A stretch of 64,000 nt of DNA from Gambelia wislizenii (Eukaryota > Chordata > Lepidosauria > Squamata > Crotaphytidae), in contig JAUMIR010000002.1 of assembly GCA_030847615.1 (NCBI GenBank), positions 282,700,028-282,764,027 of the forward strand. The letters are read 5' to 3'. Every line of letters begins with the position of its first letter. Positions within the stretch are counted from its first letter, which is position 1. The translations under genes were made by a program, and so were the position numbers. Of the stretch, positions 45,720-58,797 are shown one piece after another. The notes beneath the pieces were generated by a model that searched no databases, was not told where the DNA came from, and saw only the letters and a program-made list of their open reading frames with translations.

Positions 45720-47859
45720 CAGTGCTGTTGCTTTGGGGAGAGAGGAAAAGGCAGTCACAGCTCCATCATGCAAGGGCCCAGCAGCAGAGAAAGAGCCTTC
45801 TTCCACACCCAACTGCCACAGTGGTGGCCCTGAAGGGGAGAAGAAGAGGCAAGGACAGAGCCATTGGGCCCAGGCCACTTCTGTGTCCTGTCTTTTGAAA
45901 TTGCAAATGAAGACCCATTTCTGGAGGAAAGTATATGAGAGATATGAATCTCAAAGATTCTATGATTATTCAGAAAACATGTGAAACTTAAGTAGGAAAA
46001 TAACTTTTTAATGAATGATTTACAAAAACATGTGTCCCAACAATAATACAAAACATAGCCTGAATCTTGCTATGGGAAAGGCAAAAACCCTACATTGCTT
46101 CAGCCAATTGCAGATTGTAGGTAAAATTCCTTTCCAGCCCCGTCAACCAGCGGCTAACCTCAGTCCATAGCAAGGGGATGGGACAGTGACAAAAGGATGC
46201 GGGTGGGGGGTTTGAGGAACAACAACACACAATAACAATAGAAAGCATAGAATACATATAAGAAATAACACATGTGTTGATACAATAGTGGACTTCATGT
46301 GTAAGACATTTGCTCTTCTCCTCTTCAAATGTTCTGAACTTTCCTGATTCTGAGGACATGTGGGCTCCTGTGGGAAACACAAAATGGTGTCAGTATTGTG
46401 GCTTTGCTCCTCCTCTTTTCCACGCTGGCAGCCAAACCACAGGCAATGAGTGTGTGTGTGGACAGAGGGAGCTGTCAGGGTGCAACCCAGAGAATTCTGA
46501 TTCACTTAAAAATTGCCCACAGCTGTGGGAGATGTTGCCATGGCTGCACCTCCTGCCCATGTGGTCTCATCATGGAAACTCCCAGAACCAGTGCCGCAGG
46601 GATGGAGGAAAAGTAAAGTCAGGTGTCCCTGGTTTTGCTTTGGGCAGATGGGATGCCCACCCATACCAATTCTGAGACTTGAAGAGGGTGCCAAAGCTGG
46701 ACTTCTCCCTTCCCTCCTGCGCAACCCTCCTGGTTCCATTGAGGCTTACAAGAAAGCCATGGCAGGAACACAGGTGCTCGTCTAGGAGAGAGGATGAGAA
46801 GAAGGGGTTAGGAGGCAGAATACTACAGGCTTCTATTTATGGCATTTATCCCCCTTCTGGCCAAGCCTTCTTCCTCTGGCCATCAGCCATTTGGCTGGCA
46901 GGGTGGACTGTGGGGAAGAGGGAGTGAAGTGAGGGGGGGGGAGTTGGATTTGGCTGCTAGAGAGGAAGAGCAGGAGGAGCAGAACAGCCTTGGAAGGGTT
47001 GGGGGCCCAGGGCAGTTGCCTTTGGGGTGTTGCCACTGTACTCCATGGTAGTGGCAACACAGGCTGATGAGGATTGGGCTGGGTTCGAGGAATCACAAGA
47101 GAGACGGGGGGTGCTCCACCTCCTCACAGATGGGGCTAAGGGGTAAAGATGGCCTTCCTCTCCTCTTGAGGACAGATGAGAACCAGGTGTTCCCTGGAGG
47201 ACCACATTACCCCACATCATCATCATCCGGCCCTGGGGCTCCTACAGGCTAGGGGCAGGACTTCCTTGGGTCAGGAGGCAGAGCAGCACACCCGCATCTT
47301 TTCCCCTAAAAGCACCTTCCCTTTTGAGCTGCAGCACAGCCACACAATCCTTTCTTGTGCCTCAGGGACCTGAAAGACAAGAAGAAAAGGATATTCAGAA
47401 AGCTGTTTCTCCTCAAATTTTTGGCTGCCTTAGTCAAAAAGTGCTCAACAGGAAGGGAAAGGGCCTGAAAAGGATGGCAAGCAAAGGCTGGTGTCCAGAT
47501 CAACACCAATCATCCCACACCTGTGCCCCTCACAGGACCATCTTGGAGTGAGGCAACATCCAACACGTCCCCTTGGCACCATGCTAACTTCTGGCAGGGG
47601 AGGGTGGGTGTGGCTTTTCTATGGCGCCCACTTGGCCACACCTCCTACCTTATTCGTACAGACTGAGGAGGGTGGGGCAGAAATATGTGAGGCCTCTTCT
47701 TGTCCATCTTCTTCTCCATGTCCTTCCCAGCTCAGAGTCCTGAGAACAGAGGTGAAGGATAATCAGACCTCATATCCTAAGAGGCAAGATCTGCCAGGTG
47801 AAGAATGACCTTGGATCCTTGGATGAGATTAGATTCTCTTTTGCTTAGAAGAGATTACC

Positions 47860-50800
47860 TTAATCTGATGGAGGTGAAGGCTCCCACTCTGACTCTTCCA
47901 AGCTACTCACGTCATCCATAGTATCTTCCTCCTCCGTGGAGTCCTGCCAATGAGAGTCATGGATTTCAACCTCCAGCTGTATCTCAACACAAGCCAGGAC
48001 TAAAGATTGGAGCACCACAGGAACTCAGAGAACCCAAAGAGAGAGAGGCCGTGGAAAGATATTAATATTTTTCATTTATGTCCTTCCAACCCACTGCAAC
48101 TGCCAAGAAAGGCACTATGAAAGTATTTCCTTCAAAGCTTGGACATCAAAATTGTAGTCAACAAATGCACAATTGTATCCCTCTCTGTGAGTCTTGGCCT
48201 TGCCCATCCTGCAACATCCCTTGTATCTACTCTTCATACGAGGGGCACCCTCCAGTCCACCCTCACCCTTCCATTTGGCAGGGGGGGCAGCCTTTCCTTC
48301 CTTACCCAAGTGCTGGAAGACTCTTCCATCTCAGAACTTCTCTTCTGGAGGGACTCCAATGCTCTAGGGAAAAAAGTCCCCCACAGATTAAAATATAAAG
48401 CCCAAACAGGAGCCCCCCAATACTAGAATGAAGGTGACTCCTCTGAATCGCAACCCAAGAGCAGCCAGCAAGCCGGCACTTGCTCTTTCCTTTTCCGAAA
48501 TCAGAGCACCAGAGGGTGTTTCAGCAGGATTCTGCCACTGAGTATGGAGGATCCATACCACAGCTGGACCTTTCCTCTTCTCCCGCAGCAGAGGAAGGCC
48601 TACCTGTCTGAATTAGGATTACGCTCCCGCACCTCCGTCTTCAGAGTGCTTATATTAGCCAGAGTGTCTTCCAGATCCTCCGATGAATCCTGTGAATCAG
48701 ATTCATTCCCTTAGTCACTCCCACCTTCCGCTGAATCTGAGAAAGCAGGGAAATCATCTCCCCAACCCAGTCCCTGCTCAGATACTGCTTGACCCTCTTC
48801 TCTACACTTTCGCACTTACCCATCCGCTAGAAGAGGACTCCTCATCACTGGCCTCCTTGTCCGTGGTCTCCAGGAGACTATCAGGAAAACAACAACAACA
48901 GAAATGAAAGAAACAAGTCCACCTTAATTAAACCAAATGCCTCAGCCATTCTTTTCTCCAGTCCACAGCAGCTGGGGATTCCTGAGCACACTAAGGATGA
49001 AAATGGAGGCTGTGCCTCCTCCTCACATCCACGAACAGGATTTTGACTCTTGCCACCCTGGCACCTGGTGACAAAGTGCCCCATGCCAGCTCTGGAGATC
49101 AACTGGCCTTCCCTGTCACTTCCCCAGCTGACATGTGAGATTCAGGGACAACAGCAGGAGCTGCTCCCCACCCCCAAAGTGAGAAGAGGGTACCTCTCTG
49201 AATCGGAGGGAGTGTCCAGGCTCCTGACGCTGGCAGGCGTCCCCTCTACGGCCAAGGAATCCTATGAAAGAAAGAGAAGAGCAAAGTGGCTATGTGGGCA
49301 CTTCCACTGAAACAGGACCCATCCCTCTTCCCTGAAATGTAATGCTCCTCCTCTTTCTTCCTTACCCAAGAAAAGAGAGAGTTTTCCAGACTAAAGGTCC
49401 TAGACTGTTCCTCCTGCCTGATGGCTTCCTGGGGGTCACTAAGGGGGCAAAGAAGCCACAAGACATCAGCACCACCTCCCTTCTGCAGCCATACTGAATG
49501 GGAGCAAGGTCTCCTTGTGGACCCTGCCACTGCAGTGCTCACAGCTCTTTGCAAGAGAGTTTGCATTTCCAAAGGAATGTGGAAAGTTTGGACTTGAGTG
49601 AGTTTTGCATCAGAACTAAGCACCATGGGGGGACATTCAGAGAGGGTACCTCTCTGAATCAGAGGGAGTGTCCAGGCTCCTGAGGCTGGCAGGTGTTCCC
49701 TCCACGGCCAAGGAATCCTGTGAAGAATAATGAAGAGCAAAGTGGCTATTTGGGCACTTGCATTGAACCCCAACCCCCTTCTCTTTCCCAAAATGTGATC
49801 CTTCTCCTCTTTTGTCCTTACCCAAGAGAGGAGAGAGTTTTCCGTACTGCAGGTCTCATTCTGTTCCTCCTCCCTGCTGGCTTCCTGTGGGTCCAGAACA
49901 CTAAAGAGGCAAAGAAGCCGCAAGATGTCAGCAGCACCTCATTTTAGCAGCCATGCTAAATGGAAGCAAGGGCTCCTAGTGGACACTGCCACTGCAATGC
50001 TCACAGCTCTTTGCAAGAGAGTTTGCATTTCCAAAGGAAAATGGAAAGGTTGGACTTCTATCCATGCGATCTATTTATTTATTCTATGAGTTTTGCAATC
50101 GGAACTAAGCACCATGTGGTGGGTGGGTGTGCATGTGTCTCATCCATTTCTTTCAACTTTCCTCTTTGGGAAGAAGCTGCAAAACCATGCTGTCTCTTCT
50201 GCCTCTTCAGCAGAGAATGCCCTACCTGGCTGAAGGCTCTACCTCCTGGCTCTTCAAGCTGTCGATGCGGCACACTGTGTCCTCTTCCTCTTCTCTTGAA
50301 TCCTAAGGAGCAGATTCATTCATTTATTCCCTCATGCACAAACCTGATATGAAGTGGTGGGAGAGGGCAACTAAAGGATGTTTATACCTTTCCCCAGCTA
50401 CCATATTGTCCGGGGCAATTCTGTCTGAATGTTGCAGAACTGCAGGGAAGCGATGCAGAAAGGGGAAAGGAGATGTAGAAGGGATGGATGTGAAGAAGAT
50501 AAAGGGTTTGGCCCTTTGATGCTGGCACATCCCTGCCTCCAAGCCCAACCCACTTGCCAACTATAAGGAAGCACTCTCCTCTGCTGGCTCATCGAATGGG
50601 AGGTTAAGACCTGAGGCTACATCCAACCCTAGCTCTCTCCATTTTGGCCTTCCTGCACCAAGGTATCAAAAGGATGGGGGCTGTTGAGGAAGACTGAGCA
50701 GGGGAGGAGAGGGAACTGTCCCATTTGTGAGTTGGGGGTGGTCTGCCTTTCCTTCCTTACCAACGTGGTATGAGAAGCTTCCACAGTGTATGTCGCGAAA

Positions 50801-51642
50801 TGCTCTTCAACACCAGCTCCTTTCGACTCCAGGGCACTGAAAGGAGAAAGAATTCATATTGTTAAAGCAGTGTGCATAGAGCTTAACATCCAGACATTAT
50901 GCAACTTTTTGAAAAAGGATTGAAAAGATGGTGACAGGATTACATGGGCAAGATTAGCGGTATAAAAATAATAGCACTACCAGAGTTGTTCCTTGGAAAC
51001 CAATTCTGAAGAAAGCTGGAGATCCAAAATCATTTAGATGAGAGGCAAATCTATTGCAAAACATGGTATCACATTTTCAGGTAGCCTCTGAGTAAATGGT
51101 AAGTATGTAGTGGAAAATCAAGGAGGGACATAGGGAGCAGGGTATGTTTAGCCTCTTAAAGACGGTTATGGGGCAATATGATAGCCCTGTTTAAGTATTT
51201 GAAGGTGTGTCACATTGAGGATGGAGCAAGCTTCTTTTCGGCTGCTCCACAGACTAGAACACAGAGCAATGGATGCAGGCTCCAGGAACAGAGATTCCAC
51301 CTCAACATTAGGAGGAACTTTTTGCAGTAAGAGCTGTTCTGCAGTGGAACACCCTCCCTCGGAGCGTGGGGGGGTCTCCTTCCTTCTTAAACAGAGGCTG
51401 GATGGCCATCTTTCAGGGATGCTTTGATTGTGTATTCCTGCATGGCACGGGGTTGAACTGAATGGCCCTAGTGGTCTCTTCCAACTCTACAATTCTATGA
51501 TTCTATGACATGAAAGCCACCTTAGGAAAGGTGTGGTGGAAAAGGCAGGAGGAGGATACCTGGCAGGAGGATCCTTGGCAACCTCTTCTTCCGGAGTGCC
51601 CACACAGCAGGGAACACACAGGGAGCAGAGCCTCCTGAGGTT
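47860..51642 (-). CDS. Array gene copy 3 (alpha-2)
   Basis: Exons 5' to 3': 51642-51560 (A), 50836-50761 (B), 50302-50226 (A), 49900-49822 (B), 49717-49650 (A), 49438-49366 (B), 49261-49194 (A, acceptor TAG), 48877-48820 (B), 48689-48604 (A), 48363-48306 (B), 47943-47860 (terminal A). Each has the same length and phase as its partner in copy 1, and none has a stop or indel. Changes are substitutions such as GDTLDD to EDTMDD in the last exon and SRVEEEDTVCS to SREEEEDTVCR in the exon at 50302. The B exon equivalent to 6652-6598 was lost in the rearrangement at 51.9 kb, and the candidate 5' exon at 56245-56189 has lost its AG acceptor (now GG). The gene may therefore lack a normal 5' end. Confidence 0.55.
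51118..51507 (+). mobile_element. CR1 LINE 3' fragment (copy 3 partner of 5.54 kb)
   Basis: Same position, orientation and tail as the element at 5540-5935. Confidence 0.85.
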
Positions 51643-51914
51643 CTGCAAAGGAGAAAGGAAAACACAAGCATCCATCAGTGTCAGAGAAAGAAGGCCATGG
51701 CAGAGGGGCTGGTTTTGCTCCCTTGCGGTCCCCAAGGAGAACTCCCCTGAAACAGGCAAAAACATCCACCCAGATGGCCCATTCCTCCCCATCCCTACCC
51801 CCTGAGACTGTAGTCAAGGGCAGCATCTCTCTCTCCCCTAGTTCTCTAGGTGGATTGTTTAGTGGGAGCCTACGTTTGAATGTTTGGAAGCCTGGGTGGA
51901 AGCTCAGGTACTAG

Positions 51915-52930
51915 ATATTTAAATCCAGAGAGTTGTAGATGTAATTTAGTCAGCTGTTGCCATTCGTGTTGTGTTGAGCGCGCGGTATTTGGGCAAAGTA
52001 GTTTTGATTTGCACTCAAAATAGGTATGGCCATTCCAACTGATCAAAGGCTTTCAATGCGTCTAGTGATATCAAAGCCAGGGGTGTGTGCCTTTTGTTGC
52101 AAAAGTGCATTATATTTAGTGTTCTTCTGATGGCGTCAGCTTGCCACCGGCCAGGCATAAAGCCTTTTTAGTTGGAATGTATGTAATGAGTGATGAAAGC
52201 CTTCAGGTGTTTTGAAACGATTGAGGTCATTATTTTAAGGTAAGAGTTGATCAGGGCAATTGCTTTGAAGGCAGTGATGATAGGCGTGTCATCCTCTGTC
52301 TTGGGGATCGGGATGATCCGTGATCTCTTCCAGCCGCATGGATGCAGACCATTGTGGAGATGTTCATTATACAGGTTGTATATGTGTGGGGTAAGTTCTG
52401 TTTTGAGTTGTTTATAGAATTCAGTGGAGAATCTGCCGGGCCCTGGAGCCTGTCCCAGTTTCAATTGAGTAATAGTTTGTTCAATTTCTTGTTTGGTGAT
52501 TGAGGAATTTAGAGCTGCTTTGTGTTGTTCTATAAGTTATGGGATTTTTAGTGAGTCTTAGGAATTGGGTGAGATCTAGGGATTGAGGGCACTCCGAAGT
52601 ATATAACACTTTATAGAATGTGTGAAATCTCTGGAGTATGTCCATGGTTTTATTTAACAGTAATCCCATCGAGGGTTTTAATCTGTGAGATGGTTGTTTT
52701 TTCAGCTTTCCTCTTAACTAGGTGTGACAATAGTTTCGAGTTTTTATTCCCATGCTGATAGTAACGTGCCTTTGTATATTGGGTTGCTATATGGATTATT
52801 TTAAATCTAATTCCTCTAATTCAGATTTTATTTTCATCAATTGAACGAGTGTCTGCTTGTCTTGGTGAATCTTGTGATTTTGGGTCAATTTAGTTAATGC
52901 ACTTAACATAGAGTGTCTTTGCGTCTCTTT
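51915..52930 (-). mobile_element. Inverted 5' part of an L1-like LINE
   Basis: The minus-strand frames read LINSYLKIMTSIVSKHL and IIPIPKTEDDTP (reverse-transcriptase entry motifs) and MGLLLNKTMDILQRFHTFYK. It corresponds to about 8.74-9.72 kb of the copy 1 L1, plus a stretch deleted there. Internally it skips about 9.25-9.59 kb. Confidence 0.8.
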
Positions 52931-52934
52931 CATT

Positions 52935-55765
52935 TAGCCTGGCCGGCAGCTAGCCGACGCCATCAGAAGAACACTAAATATAATGCACTTTTGCAACAAA
53001 AGGCACCCACCCACCCTTGGCTTTGATATCACTAGATGCATTGAAAGCCTTTGATCGGTTGGAATGGCCATACCTATTTGGACTGCTCCAAAAAATGAAT
53101 ATGGGACGCCAATTTGTAACATTTCTCCAAAATCTGTACTCCAGTTCTGAAGCAACGATCTAACAAAGTAGATTCACAAACTTTCGAATTTCATAAGGGA
53201 ACCAAGCAGGGGTACCCATTGCCCCCTCTATTATTCGCAATAGCCATAGAGCCCCTTGCAGAACCAATAAGGATGACACACCAAATCGAAGGCCCTGCGA
53301 TCCACCAACAAATGCACAAAATCGGAATTTTTGCGACATTTTACTCTATATCACAAACATGACCATTGCATTTCATAGAATCATAGAATCATAGAATCAT
53401 AGAATTGCAGAGTTGGAAGAGACCACGAGGGCCATCCAGTCCAACCCCCTGCCACGCAGGAAATCACAATCAAAGCATCCCCGACAGATGGCCATCCAGC
53501 CTCTGTTTAAAGACCTCCAAGGAAGGAGACCCCACCACGCTCCGAGGGAGTGTGTTCCACTGCCGAACAGCTCTGACTGTCAAAAAGTTCCTCCTCATGT
53601 TGAGGTGGAATCTCTGTTCCTGGAGCTTGCACCCATTGCTCCGTGTTCCAGTCTCTGGAGCAGCAGAAAACAAGCCTGCTCCATCCTCAGCGTGACATCC
53701 CTTCAAATACTTAAACAGGGCTATCATATCGCCTCTAAACCGTCTTTTTTCCAGGCTAAACATACCCAGCTCCCTAAGTCTCTCCTCATAAGGCATGGTT
53801 TCCTGTCCTCCAGAAGATACTGAACAGATTTGACACATACACAGGTTTTAGAGTAAACATGCAAAAATCAAAACTATTGTGCCCAAATACCCCGCACTCA
53901 ACACAACATGAATGGCAACAGCTGACTAAATTACATCTACAACCCTCTGGAATTAAATATCTAAGGATACTAATCACCAAAGACATAGTTCAAATGTTGC
54001 CACGGAACTATAAACAACTCACAACCTGGATAAAGCAAATAATAAAACACTAGACCACATTTAACCTATCCCTCTTGGGACAGATAGCGATACTAAAAAT
54101 GTTTGTACTTCCACGACTTCTATTCCTATTTTTCACGATCCCTCTGGAAGCCCATTTGACAAACTTCAACATTTGGAAAAAACTATTCCACACTTTCATT
54201 TTCAACAATAAAAAAACAAGATTTCCAAAAGGTATTTTATATCAGAAACTCCAAACGGGGTGCTGGGTGTTCCAAGTTTGCCATATTACTTTATGGCTGC
54301 TCAGCTTACGCATCTGGTCCAGATATTCAAGAAAAACCCCCAAACTAACTGGCTTGAAACAGAATTAAACCTGAAAGACCTAAAACATTTGGAAATGTAC
54401 TTCTCTAATCTCTCCTACCCTGACATCAAAATATTGAAAATCCTTTCTCACGAATGTATTTACGAGTTTGGAAACAGTGGAGTCACAAAAGGATGCCCCA
54501 GGTATCACCCATCCGCCCCCCTTCCAGACCCACCCCAAACTTTTTTGGGATCAAATACACAACTTACCTAGATTGGGACAAGAAGGGGATATATATGATA
54601 TCTGATCTATATTATAAAAATGTTTCTAAAAGCAAAGAAGAACTCATAAAGGATTTGGACCCCATTCAGCCCACTTGGATACAAATCACCCAAATGGTGC
54701 ATTTCTTATTAAACATACAACATCAGGGCTTTGCCTCTAGACCTCTAACGAAATTTGAAAACTTATGTATGCCCTCTACCAGTCAGGTCAAGGGCCACAT
54801 GGCAATTATATACAACTTTATGATAGAAACCACAATGACGGAGACCATTCGATTCAAATCAGCCTGGGAAACTGAGGTAATGAACCCCTTAAGCGATCTG
54901 GACTGGTCAAACATCTGGAAATCTCCAACGTTTCAGATACGTCCAGTCATAATACAAGAAAACACACTTAAGGTGGTTTATAAGTTGTATTTGACACCCC
55001 ACAGACTGGCTCAAATCACCAACAATAGTATTTCCAATTGTTGGAGGGGTGGCAAGGACAAAGGCACATATCTCCACATGTGGTTTCATTGCCCTCTGGT
55101 CCAGAAGTTCTGGTCTGAGGTACTTAGGCTGATTTCTCAGATCACGAAGCAAACCATTTCCATAACCCCTAGTATAACCCTTCTCTCCCTTTTCACTGAT
55201 CAAAATACCACAGTGAAACACAGAGCCCTGATACGATTTTTGTTGGCAATAACAAGACTAGAAATTGCGCAAAATTGGAAAACGGTAAATTTTACGATGG
55301 GAAAATGGTGGAAGAGGTTCTGGAATATTTGGTTAATGGAAAAGCTTAAGGAACAAACTAAGATATCTCAAGGATGCCCCATAAAGACACCCTTTGCAGA
55401 AAAATGGCTTCTGATGATTGGTTACATAAACTGCCATATAGCCCAGCAGGCCCCACCTACCCACCATGAGAAATTGTGGAATGATGTCCTACCTGAATGA
55501 AATACAAACCCTTTCAAAGACCATTACATAACAACATTGCATAAAACTGTCTACCTCTCTTTTCATGACCAAACAGAACTGTTTACTAGGAGAGTATATT
55601 TGATTTGTTCTATGTATAATGGATTATTTTTCCTTTCTTTTCTTCTGTTTCTCCTTTTTATGTATAAAAATACTATTGCTGTCTGACATTTTGTAGTGAC
55701 TTGTAACTATCAAATGGACATGTTCAATTGTATTCTACTGTTTTTTGATAAATAAAAAGGAATTA
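52935..55765 (+). mobile_element. L1-like LINE, 3' part, plus orientation
   Basis: From the AFDRLEWPYLF motif to the A tail. The segment 54454-55500 is open for 348 codons and contains GTYLHMWFHCPLVQKFW. The 3' junction (A-rich end, then CCCTAACCATT) is the same as in copy 1, so it is the same ancestral insertion. Its first 150 bp duplicate, in opposite orientation, the end of the inverted piece. Confidence 0.85.
53377..53812 (-). mobile_element. CR1 LINE inserted in the L1
   Basis: A nearly pristine CR1 3' fragment starting with four reversed tail units (ATAGAATC). Copy 1 has the uninterrupted L1 sequence at 9.53 kb (GCATTTCCTGCCCTCC), so the insertion came after the alpha-beta pair duplicated. 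Confidence 0.9.
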
Positions 55766-55771
55766 TAAAAA

Positions 55772-55995
55772 AACCCTAACCATTTGCCAAACAGAATAAT
55801 CCTCCTTGCATTTCTATACCCAGAAACTAACAATTCAAATATATGAATTTACATATACTCCCCAAAAGTGGTTCACAATATATAAACTCCACACACACTC
55901 CAACCCATCCATTCTCTGAAGATGCCAGCCACACATGCAGGCAAAACGCCAGAATGAAACTATTCCATAACACAGCCTCATAGCCCAGAAAAAAC
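55772..55995 (+). mobile_element. Penelope-like 3' fragment (partner of 11.52 kb)
   Basis: Same GAAGATGCCAGCCACACATG block and same junction with the L1 A tail. Confidence 0.5.
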
Positions 55996-56244
55996 CTAAG
56001 GAAAATCAACTAAACTACTATATTTCAAAACTACTTCCCTTGCCCTTGGGTATGATTTTCATCTCCCTCTCATTTCTGAGGGGGATTTTCCTGGGGCTGC
56101 TTCGCAAGGTCAGTGCAGCTGGTGGCCCCTTGCTGTGTGCCCAGTGACCCTCCTTCTGTCCCACCAATGCCAGGGGGTCAGCGCTTACTCTGCGCAGTCT
56201 GGTGAATGCCATCGTCTCCTGAATGCACTGCAAGCGTTCGCTCA

Positions 56245-57834
56245 ACCGGGGACCACTGGCAGGAGCGATCCCAAGGGGCTTCTGCCCACAGCCAAGTCCA
56301 GAAGGGAAATGAGCAGCCCTGGGCTGGATCGGAACCTCATTGTCATGGCGACCGTGTAAACACAAAGGGCCCCGGAATCCAGACACACAACTGCCACTTT
56401 TTGAATCCATACAAGCATGGCAGATCTCCCTTAAAAGTGGAAAGCAGTTGAACAGGTTCAAAGAACGAGAACAAATCATAGGCCATCACATGGTCCAAGG
56501 GGTACAAGGTCAATTCTCAAAAGCTCGTAGAGGAAAGAAAAACAGCTTTTCACCCACTTCCAGAAAGGCAGTAAGGAGATTGCCTCTTTGAGAAGGCAAT
56601 TCCGAAGACTGCGATCAGCCACTGGAAGGCCCTCCCCCATGTTCCCACCAGGTGTACCTGTGAATTACTATCTATTATCCAAGCCGACCTTTATCCACAT
56701 AAATCTTTCTTCTTCTTCTTCAGGTCAATCCACCAAAAGACAAAATTTACAAAATTGCAAATACCCGTTATACAAGGACTGCCAAAGCAATTCTCAAAGG
56801 CCTGCCAGGGAACAAAGGCCCTCTGCCATATTTCCACCAAAGGTCCTTGTGAATTACAAATATTTCGCTATATCAAACAATCAAAAAGCAATGGTCTACT
56901 CGACCACTTACTCTATTGGGCAGGCTAGCTACAGTCCAAGCTCATCTTTTTTTTTTTTTTTTTTTGCTAATTTTTTGTTCATCTGTGAGCCCATTCCAAC
57001 ATCAATGTTTAAGACAAAATTTACAAAATGGGAAATAAGTTTAAACATAGGAGGGAAGAAATCTTTGAGGTTCATGAATAGTTCCAAGTAGAGTAATTCT
57101 TCATGGGCAGCTTTAGCTCGACCAAGTTTGCTTCATACAGCTAAATTCATAAAAGCCGCTAACACAATATCATGGATTCAAATAGAAAGAGATATGTTAC
57201 CCACATAATCTAAGTATAAAGGGACATACTCTAAGACATACTCTAAGTATAAGGGGAAAAAACTAAGCAACAAAATAGTGAGCCCATTCAGAGGAGAGAT
57301 GGTTTAAGTATAAGGAGAAAAAACTACACAACAAAATAGAGCAGAGCAGAGATGGTTTAAGTATAAGATACTCTTTGCACCACCACCATGATGTCTTTGT
57401 CATTTCTTAGAACATCACTTTTTTAAACCAAAATATAAATATAATTGGTTTAGGGAATTAAAGAGAAAGGAATAGCTAATATAAAGGACTATTTGAACTA
57501 TTAGAGCAACTTGAAAAAGATTTAACCCAATAGACCAATCATGGCTGAGATGAGTACAAATAAATCCTTTTCAGGGAAAACTAAACTGAAGAAATCACCC
57601 CCCAACCCCCCCACACACACACACACCTGCAAGCACAAGAGCTGTAAGTCTATTCAAAACATATTGTAATGATAGCACAAATAAAACAACAGGACAAGTT
57701 TCAAAACTATGTCAAATGGCCCAGGAGAAAAAGCTTGCAAATTTCCAGGGATGAGATTTCCTTGCGAATCAGATTAGGAGATAAGACTATTGTGGTGTGG
57801 AGGGGATGAAATTCAATTTAGAAAATGGAGTCCC
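56245..57834. other. Conserved 5' flank of copy 3
   Basis: It matches copy 1 to 57126. Positions 57127-57834 match copy 2 DNA around both of its transposons (34.2 kb, 35.55-35.80 kb, 36.62-36.99 kb) and so preserve the pre-insertion state. Tandem AAGTATAAGG-type units occur near 57.2-57.37 kb. There is a short CA run near 57.61 kb. No gene was seen. Confidence 0.5.
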
Positions 57835-58570
57835 TGACCCTCTGGGCTCAGGGTTCAATCCAGGAGCACACAGAAGATGTGGACCTTCAGGGGAGCATAT
57901 CCCCATATGGCAGACTGAATCCCTCCTCCTGGTCTCCTATTGACTGAGCAGGAGCACCTTTGCCTTGTCTGGAATAAGTTTCCATGATCCAAAAACCCGC
58001 TGAGAAATCCAGCAGAAACAAAGGGAACACATTTCCCCTCTCTAGTTCCTAGCATAGGTCATCCACCAAAGTGACCAAAGTGATCTTTGTCCCATAACCA
58101 GGCCTGAAAGCAAATGGAAATAGATCTAAATAATCAATCTCATCCAGAAACCTCTGGAACTAGGAGGCCGTCCCACGCTTCAGTCCTTTGTCTAAAAAAG
58201 GAAAGTTGGAGACTGGCCAAGAACTCTCCACTACACTGGCTCTCCTTAAGACACAAATTTTCTGGATACATGCAAACACAAAAACACCTTTCCCAGAGCA
58301 ATGCGAGAAGACAGTTTTACAGCTGCATCAAAGCTGCAAGCCTATACCTATTGACCTAGGATTAACTCCTAGAGAACTCAATGGGACTTACTTCGAAGTA
58401 GACACAGGCAAGATTAAACCAAGACCTGGGCAGGGAATGGGTTCTTCCCCCTATGGTAACATCATGACACAATGGCACAGGTATGGCTTCCTTTAAAAAA
58501 TAAACGCCAATGGAGCAGGAGGTTGAGCAAACAAGGTGTGGTGTAAGTGGTATTGTCATATTTCCAGGGA
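57835..58570 (-). mobile_element. LINE reverse-transcriptase fragment (partner of 19.56 kb)
   Basis: Near-identical to 19557-20300, including the degenerate FLLDFSAGF region and tail. Confidence 0.65.
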
Positions 58571-58797
58571 GAGAAAGCCAATATGGGAACTAACACCACT
58601 CAAGTGTAAATGTTGTGATGGTGCAAAAGAGTGCTTTGCCATTCTGCTCTCATTCTGAATATGAGAGATGGGTTTGCAAGCAAAAAAACCACAAACAACT
58701 GGCTAGGGTGATAAGCACTCTGGAGAACGAGAAAATATTTCACTCCATCTTCTATATGCTGTTTCTTCAAGGATTTCAAAATGGCTGTAATATCATG

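Larger units (their letters stand above)
45577..58797. repeat. Segmental duplication: copy 3 unit, paralogous to 1-22347
   Basis: Order and sequence follow copy 1 closely: 61 matches 45636, 2390 matches 47943, 6068 matches 51642, 11991 matches 56245 and 19842 matches 58114. The offset shrinks because copy 3 lacks the 12.83-19.56 kb transposon and the 20.53-22.35 kb spacer, and has a different 6.3-9.7 kb region. Confidence 0.95.
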
